Assembly: GCA_003506095.1 (NCBI GenBank)
Contig: DNWZ01000795.1
Coordinates: 1 to 26,479 of the forward strand
From: Planctomycetaceae bacterium
GTDB taxonomy: Bacteria; Planctomycetota; Planctomycetia; Pirellulales; Pirellulaceae
Reading direction: 5' to 3'
DNA length: 26,479 nucleotides
Shown one piece after another: positions 16,104 through 23,563 of this stretch. Position numbers and translations under genes: made by a program. The notes beneath the pieces were generated by a model. It had not been told where the DNA came from and did no database searches. It saw only the letters and a program-made list of their open reading frames with translations. The first letter of the stretch is position 1. Each line of letters begins with the position of its first letter.

Positions 16104-16852
16104 ACTGTTTCTAAAAACGACAGCGTCATATTGCCTTTGGGGCGGACGTCCCAGGGGCCTAGCGGCAAAGTTTCGGTGTCGAAAAATTTGTCGGTCTCGG
16201 TAACGATCAAGCTGCCCGGCGGCGCGATCTTAGCCGTCGTTTCGATCAGCTCGAACATGTCCTCTTTCTGCTCGGTCCACAATGCATAAGGTGGGCAGAA
16301 GTAGGCAACCCAAGGTGTGTTCAAAAACTCTTCACGCACGGTCACCATCCGCTTGGGCGAAACTCGAAACGAATCTCCCATCAAGACTTCGACTTGGTCT
16401 TCGGCGATCTCAATCGCATCGGCGCTGTGGCGGATCGTTTTGGCGAACGTGCGACTTCGCTCGACCGCCACGGCGAACACTGCCCCACGGCTGAACGACT
16501 CGATTGCCAGAATGCCGGTCCCCGAAAACAGATCCCACGCAACCCGCCCCTTGATCGACGGGCCGACGATATTGAACAACGCCTCGCGCAAGCTTTCCTT
16601 CATCGGCCGCGTCGTACGATCGCCATGGTACAGCACCCCGCGACCGCGTTTGTCGCCGCCAATGATTCGCAATTTTGACGGCTTCACCTTCGGCAACCGC
16701 TTCGCCGACGGAACCGGCGCGGGCTTGTTGGGCGGCCGTTGGCTGGCCATCGTTGATCGTGCCCCCTTGGGACGAAACGGAATGTTGGCCAGCGGGTTAT
16801 TGTCGCGGTCGTCGCCGTCGGACGAATCAAACGGATTACGGGAATCAGACAC
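16100..16852 (-). CDS. rsmD: 16S rRNA (guanine(966)-N2)-methyltransferase RsmD
   Basis: RsmD transfers a methyl group from S-adenosylmethionine to the N2 of G966 in 16S rRNA during 30S assembly. The protein of 250 residues has a disordered, Pro/Lys-rich extension of about 58 residues not present in the compact enterobacterial form. The conserved core follows: LRIIGGDKRGRG (61-72), TRPMKESLREALFNI (81-95), the SAM-binding DLFSGTGILAIE (107-118) and GDSF at 159-162. The catalytic motif, normally DPPF/Y, reads CPPY at 186-189. The start ATG 16852 is the first in frame; Met35 is a possible shorter start. It converges with corA, and its stop codon falls inside a REP-like hairpin. It is divergent from the cyclophilin-like gene across 145 bp. 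Confidence 0.88.
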   Translation of the reverse strand: MSDSRNPFDSSDGDDRDNNPLANIPFRPKGARSTMASQRPPNKPAPVPSAKRLPKVKPSKLRIIGGDKRGRGVLYHGDRTTRPMKESLREALFNIVGPSIKGRVAWDLFSGTGILAIESFSRGAVFAVAVERSRTFAKTIRHSADAIEIAEDQVEVLMGDSFRVSPKRMVTVREEFLNTPWVAYFCPPYALWTEQKEDMFELIETTAKIAPPGSLIVTETDKFFDTETLPLGPWDVRPKGNMTLSFLETV

Positions 16853-16915
16853 AGATCAAACCGCCGTCACAGTGCGTAAGGGAATCAGCCGCAGGAAACT
16901 TTGGGCGCGATCGGG

Positions 16916-16945
16916 CTGACACGACACGTCGCAAGCGTTTATCCT
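16916..16945 (+). promoter_or_regulatory. candidate promoter of the cyclophilin-like gene
   Basis: CTGACA (16916-16921, five of six consensus positions) and TATCCT (16940-16945, four of six) are 18 bases apart, 52 bases before the ATG at 16998. The fit is moderate only. Confidence 0.3.
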
Positions 16946-16997
16946 GATCGATCGCAGCGTTTCGCAACAGTCGCAATCCACAAAACGTGCACCAACG

Positions 16998-18392
16998 ATG
17001 CTCATTCGCCCCCGATTTTTGTTCATAACCCTTGCCGTCGCCGTCATTTTGGCGGTTGCAGGGCCATCTTCGGTTCGAACGCTGTTGGCCCAAGAGTTGG
17101 CGAACGCGGAAAATCCGCCAGCGGCCGCTCCGCCAGCGGGGGAAACGGCGACTCAGCAGCCAGCGGCAGAAACACCAGCGGCAGAAGCACCAGCGGCAGA
17201 AGCACCAGCGGCAGAGCCCGGCGCGGACGATGCCGTCGACGATAGGACGAGCTTGGATCCGCCATCGGAACCGCCGCCGAGCGAACTGGCGCCCGAACTG
17301 CCACAAGAACCGATGACCCCCGAGCAGGAAGCGTTGTATGCCGAGTTCGAAGCGAAGCGGAAAGTGTGGGAAAAGACGCTCAAGGAGATGAAAAAGATCC
17401 AAATCTTGCGAAACAACGGCGTTGATAAATCGGCCAAAAGCATGGATCGATTTTACGAACTGCGCGACCAATCGCGTCGTGAATTGAAGGAATTGTTCAA
17501 AGCCGCCGAAGCGTTCTTCAAGAAACGCCGTGACGAGTTTAACAGCGTATCGTTCTTGGCCACGATGATCGATTATCGTCGGTCGTCGTCGTATTACGAA
17601 GACAGTTTCGATGTGGCCAGACTGCTGATCGAAGTCGGCGTGACCATGCCATTTCTTGAACAGATGGCTGCGCGAGCCGCATTTGTCGAAGGGAAGTTTG
17701 ACGAGGTGTTGCCGATTTATCAACGTTTTGTCGACTCCAACGGCATTGATAAACTGGAAAACATCGACAAGTTGATTGCGAATGTTTTGGAATTTTATCC
17801 GCAGTGGTGGGAAGAAGAATTGAAGTCGCGAGCGGCTGACGAAGCCGCTGGGGATCTGCCGCGAGTGATGCTGGAAACGACTTCGGGGCCAGTCGTGATC
17901 GAATTGTTCGAAGACCAAGCGCCCAATACCGTCGCCAACTTTATCCAATTGGTCGAGTCAGGATTTTATGATGACACGGATTTTTATCAGGTGATCGACG
18001 ACATTTTGGCCTTGGGCGGTGACCCGGCGGGCGACGGATCGGGAACCTCCGGACGTTATATTCCTGATGAACACCAACGGCCCGATCGTCGACGGATCTT
18101 TCGTGGCTCGATCCTTATGGCCAAGCGACCGGCAGCGCCCGATTCAGGCGAAATGGTGCCCAATTCGGCGAGCAGCCAGTTTGTAATCGCAATCATGCCG
18201 ATCGTTCCCAAGGAACTGCAGCAGACGGTGTTTGGCCGGGTCATCGAGGGGATGGATGTGGTTTGTTCGTTCCGTCGCGTCGATCCGACGAAGAAAAAGG
18301 AGCAACAGGTTGTCTTGCCGCCCGATCGAATCCTGTCCGCCAAAGTGCTGCGAAAACGCGATCATGAGTATTCGGTTGAATATGTACCGTGA
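16998..18392 (+). CDS. secreted cyclophilin-type peptidyl-prolyl isomerase-like protein
   Basis: This protein of 464 residues starts with a signal peptide (MLIRPRFLFITLAVAVILAV). A low-complexity Ala/Pro/Glu linker (about 38-105) includes four PAAE-x repeats. A helical, charged region (about 106-285) precedes a cyclophilin domain from about 292: LETTSGPVVIELFEDQAPNT, NFIQLVESGFYDDTDFYQV, ALGGDP, ASSQFVIAI and VFGRVIEGMDVV. It should fold as a periplasmic or surface cyclophilin. The catalytic Arg of the usual FHRV motif is Gln331, and the active-site Gln before GGD is Leu339. Prolyl isomerase activity is therefore doubtful, and a chaperone or scaffold role is possible. The start ATG 16998 gives a clean signal peptide. 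It is divergent from rsmD. Confidence 0.82.
   Translation: MLIRPRFLFITLAVAVILAVAGPSSVRTLLAQELANAENPPAAAPPAGETATQQPAAETPAAEAPAAEAPAAEPGADDAVDDRTSLDPPSEPPPSELAPELPQEPMTPEQEALYAEFEAKRKVWEKTLKEMKKIQILRNNGVDKSAKSMDRFYELRDQSRRELKELFKAAEAFFKKRRDEFNSVSFLATMIDYRRSSSYYEDSFDVARLLIEVGVTMPFLEQMAARAAFVEGKFDEVLPIYQRFVDSNGIDKLENIDKLIANVLEFYPQWWEEELKSRAADEAAGDLPRVMLETTSGPVVIELFEDQAPNTVANFIQLVESGFYDDTDFYQVIDDILALGGDPAGDGSGTSGRYIPDEHQRPDRRRIFRGSILMAKRPAAPDSGEMVPNSASSQFVIAIMPIVPKELQQTVFGRVIEGMDVVCSFRRVDPTKKKEQQVVLPPDRILSAKVLRKRDHEYSVEYVP
17160..17219 (+). repeat. 15-bp coding tandem repeat (PAAEA units)
   Basis: Four 15-bp units beginning CCAGCGGCAGAA (the last CCAGCGGCAGAG) encode PAAET, PAAEA, PAAEA and PAAEP in the linker of the cyclophilin-like protein. 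The middle two are identical at the DNA level, which points to recent duplication. The unit length keeps the reading frame. Confidence 0.9.
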
Positions 18393-18519
18393 TGTGGCTT
18401 ATTAGGCTTTGTGTAAACACGCGACGGACCCTCTTAGGGCCCTTTTCTAACTTAGCCGAGTCGCAGTAAGTTTTCGCCGGGCGATGCTATGAATCAATGT
18501 TATTAGATTTCGGATAACG

Positions 18520-19578
18520 ATGGATTATCGATCAATCATGAATGGTCGACGGCGTGACCCGTTGGCTTTTTTGTTTCGCGGTTTGCTGTGGCTGTTTCAG
18601 TTTCCCTATTGGATCGTGATCACCTTTCGAAACCTTGCCTACGATCGCCGCTGGTACAACATCCAACGCTGCGACGTCGCCGTGATCTCGATCGGAAATC
18701 TTACAACGGGCGGGACCGGAAAAACGCCGTTGGTTCGTTACACGGCACGGCTGCTGCGCGAACATGATTATCGGGTCGCGCTGGTCAGTCGCGGCTACGG
18801 ATCGGTCGACGGCGCGGACAACGACGAAGCGATGGAGCTGGCGGCGACGCTGCCCGATGTGCCGCATTTGCAAAATCCGGATCGAGTCGCGTCGGCGCAG
18901 ATTGCGGTCGAAGAGCTGGAATCGCAGGTGATCCTGATGGACGATGGGTTCCAGCATCGGCGGCTGCATCGCGATTTGGACGTTCTGGTGATCGATGCGA
19001 CGTGCCCACTGGGGTTCGGACACCTGTTGCCGCGAGGCCTGCTGCGTGAACCGGTTTCGTCAGCAAAACGCGCCGCCGCAGCGGTTTTGACAAGGTCTGA
19101 TGCGGTTGATGAAGCGACCCGAAAGGCGATACGCGACACAATCCTGCGCCGATCGCCCAACATTGTGTGGGCCGAAACGGTGCATCGGCCGACTGGGCTG
19201 CTCCAATGGCCCGACTCGATTTTGCCGTTGCAACGAATCGACGGCCAACCAGTGGCGATTGTTTGCGGCATCGGCAATCCGGACGCATTCACGAAAACCG
19301 CGAAATCCGCTGGCGCGACGGTGGTGCAGCGGATCGAATTGCCAGATCATGACGCCTATGACCAAGAAACCGTGACCATGATTCGCCAAAGGATATTAGA
19401 ATGGGGCGACTCGGTCACGCAGATCCTTTGCACGCACAAGGATTTGGTGAAAATTCAAACCGACTCGATCGCAGGCAAACCGCTGCTAGCGATCCAAATC
19501 GAAATCGATTTCACCGCCGGTAAAGCGGCCTACGACGAATTAGTCCTCGACCAGTTAGCCGGCAACCAAGCCCCCTGA
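18520..19578 (+). CDS. lpxK: tetraacyldisaccharide 4'-kinase LpxK
   Basis: LpxK phosphorylates the 4' position of tetraacyldisaccharide 1-phosphate to give lipid IVA in lipid A synthesis, at the cytoplasmic face of the inner membrane. The 352-residue protein begins with a membrane-associated hydrophobic helix (about 15-40) and continues with the Walker A motif SIGNLTTGGTGKTP (62-75), VALVSRGYG and the family signature DDGFQHRRLHRDLD. LLPRGLLREP follows. The length is normal. The gene lies 127 bp after the cyclophilin-like gene and 36 bp before the PmoA-like gene on the same strand. Presence of lpxK supports a lipid A-containing outer membrane, as known for planctomycetes. Confidence 0.93.
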   Translation: MDYRSIMNGRRRDPLAFLFRGLLWLFQFPYWIVITFRNLAYDRRWYNIQRCDVAVISIGNLTTGGTGKTPLVRYTARLLREHDYRVALVSRGYGSVDGADNDEAMELAATLPDVPHLQNPDRVASAQIAVEELESQVILMDDGFQHRRLHRDLDVLVIDATCPLGFGHLLPRGLLREPVSSAKRAAAAVLTRSDAVDEATRKAIRDTILRRSPNIVWAETVHRPTGLLQWPDSILPLQRIDGQPVAIVCGIGNPDAFTKTAKSAGATVVQRIELPDHDAYDQETVTMIRQRILEWGDSVTQILCTHKDLVKIQTDSIAGKPLLAIQIEIDFTAGKAAYDELVLDQLAGNQAP

Positions 19579-19614
19579 ACCTGCCCCCTGAAACCTACTC
19601 CTGGAACCCACCTG

Positions 19615-20577
19615 ATGCTTTTCAATCGCTACCGCCTGCCGATCGCCAGCGGAATCGTTGCAATGGCCTTTGCCTTTGCTAACACAACATTCGCCGAAGA
19701 AACCAAGAACGGCTATTCTGTTGTCGACCATGCTGGGCAATATGCCGACATCATTGGCCCCAACGGCAACCCGTTGGTGCGATACGTTTATGTGCGCGAT
19801 AACAGCAGCAAAGAACGCGACTTTGATACCGCAAAAGTCTTCGCTCACGTCATGGCACCCGATGGCCAAAGCACGTTAACCAACGGTGCTGGCGGCAAGT
19901 CGTTCCCGCACCATCGCGGCATATTCATTGGTTGGAACCGGATCCTGCATGACGGCAAGTCGCACGATTTGTGGCATGTCCGCGATACCGTACAAAAGCA
20001 CATTTCGATGCAATCGGGCGCCGAGTCTGCGTCGACTGGCGGCGTCGCATCGGGTTCCGCATTTATCACCGCGCGAATCGACTGGGTTGGTAAAGACGGC
20101 GAGACCTTGATCGAAGAAACGCGAACCCATCGTTTGATTTCCAGCAAAGACGCTTACGCCGTGATTGACGTGACCAGTGAATTGACTGCCGTAGCGGGCG
20201 ATCTGGAATTGAACGGCGACCCGGAACATGCAGGCGTGCAATTCCGTCCCGCCCAAGAAGTGGCAGATAACAAGTCGGCCAAATACACATTCCACGCCGA
20301 CGGCGTCGATCCGACCAAGCAAATCGATTTGCCCTGGGTTGCGTGCACCTTCAAAATCGACGGCGCTGAATGGACCGTCCAGCACATCAACCACCCGTCC
20401 AACCCAACCGGTGCTCGCTGGTCCGCTTATCGCGACTACGGACGATTCGGACCGTTTCCGGTGATCAAGATCGGCAAGGGCGAAACACAAAAGTTGCAAT
20501 TTCGCTTTCGAGTCACTAGCGGCGCGGCACCCTCGCAAGAAGAATTGGCTAAGTCAGCAGCCGATTTTGCCGGTTGA
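19615..20577 (+). CDS. secreted PmoA-like (DUF6807) protein
   Basis: This 320-residue protein has a signal peptide (hydrophobic core about 8-24, cleavage near TTFAEE). It belongs to the family often labelled PmoA, although it has nothing to do with the particulate methane monooxygenase subunit of that name. Typical features are GNPLVRYVY, the conserved KSFPHHRGIFIGW and the DLWH motif, then a beta-rich C-terminal half with DPEHAGVQFRPAQE. Members are common in planctomycetes beside carbohydrate-related genes, and the His-rich motifs suggest metal or sugar binding; the function is unproven. The start ATG 19615 is the first in frame with a signal peptide, 36 bp after lpxK. A GTAG-headed hairpin lies 82 bp after the stop. 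Confidence 0.83.
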   Translation: MLFNRYRLPIASGIVAMAFAFANTTFAEETKNGYSVVDHAGQYADIIGPNGNPLVRYVYVRDNSSKERDFDTAKVFAHVMAPDGQSTLTNGAGGKSFPHHRGIFIGWNRILHDGKSHDLWHVRDTVQKHISMQSGAESASTGGVASGSAFITARIDWVGKDGETLIEETRTHRLISSKDAYAVIDVTSELTAVAGDLELNGDPEHAGVQFRPAQEVADNKSAKYTFHADGVDPTKQIDLPWVACTFKIDGAEWTVQHINHPSNPTGARWSAYRDYGRFGPFPVIKIGKGETQKLQFRFRVTSGAAPSQEELAKSAADFAG

Positions 20578-20658
20578 ACACCAGCGATTTGGCCGGGACC
20601 GCCCTGAGGCGCTGGATCGCTGCCCCACATGCCGCAGCGATCAGCTATCATAAAAGCA

Positions 20659-20680
20659 GTAGGCACACACTCCGTGTGCC
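20659..20680 (+). repeat. GTAG-headed REP-like hairpin (second family)
   Basis: GTAG at 20659-20662 leads into a perfect 7-bp stem, GGCACAC (20662-20668) and GTGTGCC (20674-20680), with an ACTCC loop. The layout is the same as in the corA-rsmD copies: the last G of GTAG opens the stem and a final C closes it. The stem sequence is unrelated to those copies. It sits in the 251-bp gap after the PmoA-like gene; the rest of the gap shows no recognisable feature. Confidence 0.65.
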
Positions 20681-20828
20681 GCGACAACATCGCCGAACGC
20701 ACCCACCACGCTACGTCTGCGGTCATCACTGCGACACAGCGTACGAGTTGTTCGGCTTAGACTATGGCAAGCACTCTGCCTGAAATCTCGATTAACCCTT
20801 TTCCACCGACGATCAGACTGCGATTCAA

Positions 20829-22460
20829 ATGAGCGACGTTCGTTGTCCTAGCTGTGGCGACTCGTTTCGCGTCCCCGACTTTGCCGTACCTGCGGGTGCG
20901 ATGGCAAAATGCCCGTGGTGCGGCGATACCTTTTCGATGTCGATGTTGGTTGTCCACCTGCCGCCACTTGCCGACTTGATTGGCGAAGATGGAGAACCGA
21001 TTTCGCTGGCGGATTTGGCTTTAACCGCCGCCCCGATGGCCCTCGCCGCGGTCGGCGCGGACAGTCGTTCGGCATTGGGTAGTGCCGGAATCACATCGCA
21101 ATCATCGCTTGACGCCGACCCGGCCATGCTCGGCTCGGCCGACCTGGGGGACAGCGATTTCGACGAGGACGATTTCGACGACGATTTCGACTCTCAGCGG
21201 TTGGGCAGCAGCGAACTGGCTAACGACGTCAGTGAGTTTGCCGAAGAAGGCGTCACGTTTGCCGACGCGGGCTTGCCTGAGCCGACCAGCGAATCGACCG
21301 AGTGGCATCTCGACTCGCCACAGCCAACTGATTCTGACGGCGATCGATCGCTCGATCCTGAATCGAACGATGAGTTTGACGACCAGGGTGGCAGTCCGCC
21401 ACGACCATTGGCAGAAGTGACCGACTTTGGGCTCGGACGCGAAGACCGCCCCTTAGTGTCACGTCCGCGGACCAAACGGAAAGGTTCGCCCATCAAGTCG
21501 ATCCTCGGTGTCATGATTGGCGGATTGATGGCATTTCCGTTGGCAGCGGGCATTCTCGCCCTGGTTGGCAAACCGCTCGACCTGGGCTTTTGGCCATTCG
21601 ACGGACAAGCCATTTCGATGAACGCAATCTCGCAACGCGGTGCCGCGCCGCCCAGGGAACTTTCGCCGCGTGCGGCCAATAATGGCAACGATGCCAATAA
21701 CGCAAACCGTCGCGGTCGATCGCTTGCCGACGACATCTCGACATCCGACGTCGATCCACCCTCGTTGGCCAATTCGCCTGGCGATGCCTCCACGAACAGC
21801 CTGACAACGGGCCAATCAGCGGCCGACGATATCGACAACCTGCTAGCCACCCCATCGCCAGCGGTCGAATTAGCAGAGATCCCGACACCTTCGTCGATCA
21901 AGTTGCCACCGATGACCTTACCGACGACCGCTCCGGTTGCAGAAGTCGCCGAGCCTGCAGAAGTCGCCGCCCCTGAAAACTTCGGCAACGTCGTCGAGGC
22001 TTCGTCCAAACTGCAGTCGGCGTTGGAAGAAGCAAGCGTCGCCATGGGGGACATTGTTGACTATGACGATGCAGAAGGCGTCAAAGGCAGGCGGGCACGG
22101 CTGGCAACCTTATTCGCAAAGGTCGCCGCAGTCGCTTCGACGGCTTCGCTCGATGACGAAGCGGCAGTAGGCTCGCTGGTCGAGCGGTTGGTCGACACCG
22201 ATCTGATCAAAGATCTCGCCCCTGCAGCGCCCAATTGGGCACGTTTTTCCAGTCGCCCCAGCAACGGAATGCTTGCTGTCGGCAAACTTGTTCGCGAAAA
22301 CGACCAGTGGCAACTGCGATGGAACAATCCCGTTCCGCTTGAACTTCGCTTTGCCGACCCGGCGATTGCCGAAGAGGACGCTGATGTGATTATCCTCGGG
22401 ACAATTCAGCAAACCGACCCGTCGACGGTTGTCGAAGTCAAATACATGCAAAAGCAGTAA
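20829..22460 (+). CDS. zinc-ribbon and single-TM protein of unknown function
   Basis: I do not recognise this 543-residue protein as a named family. Its N-terminus is a zinc ribbon with two knuckles, CPSC (6-9) and CPWC (28-31), resembling the MJ0042-type finger. An acidic, low-complexity part (about 95-215) is rich in Asp, Glu and Ser. A Lys/Arg cluster precedes one hydrophobic helix at about 219-247 (LGVMIGGLMAFPLAAGILAL), and a Ser/Ala/Pro-rich linker follows. The C-terminal 170 residues or so, predicted to lie outside the membrane, contain helices and a short beta-rich end (WQLRWNNPVPLELRF). The topology would put the zinc ribbon in the cytoplasm. Similar architectures are frequent in planctomycetes. 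The start ATG 20829 is well placed before the first Cys pair, but no ribosome site is seen. Confidence 0.7.
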   Translation: MSDVRCPSCGDSFRVPDFAVPAGAMAKCPWCGDTFSMSMLVVHLPPLADLIGEDGEPISLADLALTAAPMALAAVGADSRSALGSAGITSQSSLDADPAMLGSADLGDSDFDEDDFDDDFDSQRLGSSELANDVSEFAEEGVTFADAGLPEPTSESTEWHLDSPQPTDSDGDRSLDPESNDEFDDQGGSPPRPLAEVTDFGLGREDRPLVSRPRTKRKGSPIKSILGVMIGGLMAFPLAAGILALVGKPLDLGFWPFDGQAISMNAISQRGAAPPRELSPRAANNGNDANNANRRGRSLADDISTSDVDPPSLANSPGDASTNSLTTGQSAADDIDNLLATPSPAVELAEIPTPSSIKLPPMTLPTTAPVAEVAEPAEVAAPENFGNVVEASSKLQSALEEASVAMGDIVDYDDAEGVKGRRARLATLFAKVAAVASTASLDDEAAVGSLVERLVDTDLIKDLAPAAPNWARFSSRPSNGMLAVGKLVRENDQWQLRWNNPVPLELRFADPAIAEEDADVIILGTIQQTDPSTVVEVKYMQKQ

Positions 22461-22521
22461 TCAAACTCATTGCATGCGAAAGAGCCGAACCGTAGACCGG
22501 CCCCTTTACCAACGAACGCCT

Positions 22522-23388
22522 TTACCAACGACCCGTGCGGCGGTCGGCGTCGATAATTCGCTGCGCCTCGGTGCTGATGCCGTAACGCAAATCGGGCTGG
22601 TTCAGTTCTAGGTAGACGGTCAGTTTGTGATGCAGCGCGTCGCTGTACACAACCGGTGCGCGAGTCAGTCGCAAAAAATGCACCGGCATCGCGTTCCAGC
22701 GACGCGTGTAGACCCCGGCGTCGAGCGACGGTTCGGCCTGCAATCCATAGAACTGCGTCATCGTCGCAACCACACGACTGGCGTCACCTGTAAACGCGTG
22801 CAACATCACTCGCTGCAGCTTTCCCGATGCATCGAAGTAATAAGTGATCGAGCCCGCCAGATCCGCTGGTCCGATTCCCGTCACAAGCGGCACCCGCAAA
22901 CCTTCTAGTTCTGTGTCGGCCAACACGGTCGTCACTCGCGAAAACCGCGACATCACCCATTCGGGCGAAATGTCAAAGCGTAACACTTCTCGCAAATCGA
23001 AAATTGGCCCGCCAACCAGCGCCGCCGGGTTGCCGTAGGCCGCTGCGCCCACACCGCCTGGGCCCATGCCGCCTGCGCCTTGCAATTCGGGCTGCACCGG
23101 CGAGGTGGGTATCGCGACGGGCGACGTAGCGGCAGCACCGTTGGCGCGACTTTGAACCGCGACCGGCGTCGACGCATAACGAAATCGATCGACACTCTCT
23201 TCCCAGATGCGTTCTACATCGCGATGCGAATGGACGGATTCTGTGGAAGCCCCAACCGCTGATGTCACCGCTGCCGATTGCGAGCTAACGGTCTGGATCA
23301 GGTTTCTGCCAAACTCGGTTTCTGTTGCCGTGTAAGGGACGCCAATCGCCGCTGCGATCATGGCGAGCGAATATTGAGTGCGGATCAT
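22522..23388 (-). CDS. unrecognised protein with probable export signal
   Basis: This 288-residue protein starts MIRTQYSLAMIAAAIGVPYT, a short hydrophobic N-terminus that may be a signal peptide or anchor. A Ser/Ala/Pro/Gly-rich linker (about 45-130, including GAGGMGPGGVGAAAYG) follows. The C-terminal domain of about 155 residues begins near IFDLREVLRFDISPEWVMSRFSRVTTVLA and has alternating strands (ITYYFDASGKLQRVMLHAF, HKLTVYLELNQPDL). The recurring phrases about a converted Phe/Tyr-rich strand pattern fit a small alpha/beta domain; no catalytic motif is apparent. It is probably a planctomycete-specific family. The gene converges with the zinc-ribbon gene across 61 bp. A 16-bp tandem duplication spans its stop codon. 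Confidence 0.65.
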   Translation of the reverse strand: MIRTQYSLAMIAAAIGVPYTATETEFGRNLIQTVSSQSAAVTSAVGASTESVHSHRDVERIWEESVDRFRYASTPVAVQSRANGAAATSPVAIPTSPVQPELQGAGGMGPGGVGAAAYGNPAALVGGPIFDLREVLRFDISPEWVMSRFSRVTTVLADTELEGLRVPLVTGIGPADLAGSITYYFDASGKLQRVMLHAFTGDASRVVATMTQFYGLQAEPSLDAGVYTRRWNAMPVHFLRLTRAPVVYSDALHHKLTVYLELNQPDLRYGISTEAQRIIDADRRTGRW

Positions 23389-23563
23389 GTCGGCGACACG
23401 TCATGTACGTGGCGATTGAAGGGGCGTCTAAGGGAGGGACGTCCCGCGGCGGCCGGAGTTAACCACCAAAAATCTTTATCGTCCGGTTCCCACGTCGTTC
23501 ATTGCAACAAATCGATCGCGCGACACGATCGCCATCTGTCGCATAACCGACAACATGCACACA

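Noticed and set aside
18428..18447. Intrinsic terminator after the cyclophilin-like gene
   Set aside because: CCCT-CTT-AGGG followed by CCCTTTTCT has only a 4-bp stem, too weak to call.
19615..20577. Particulate methane monooxygenase subunit A
   Set aside because: The family label PmoA is a naming coincidence; the protein is soluble, exported and lacks the membrane helices of that enzyme.
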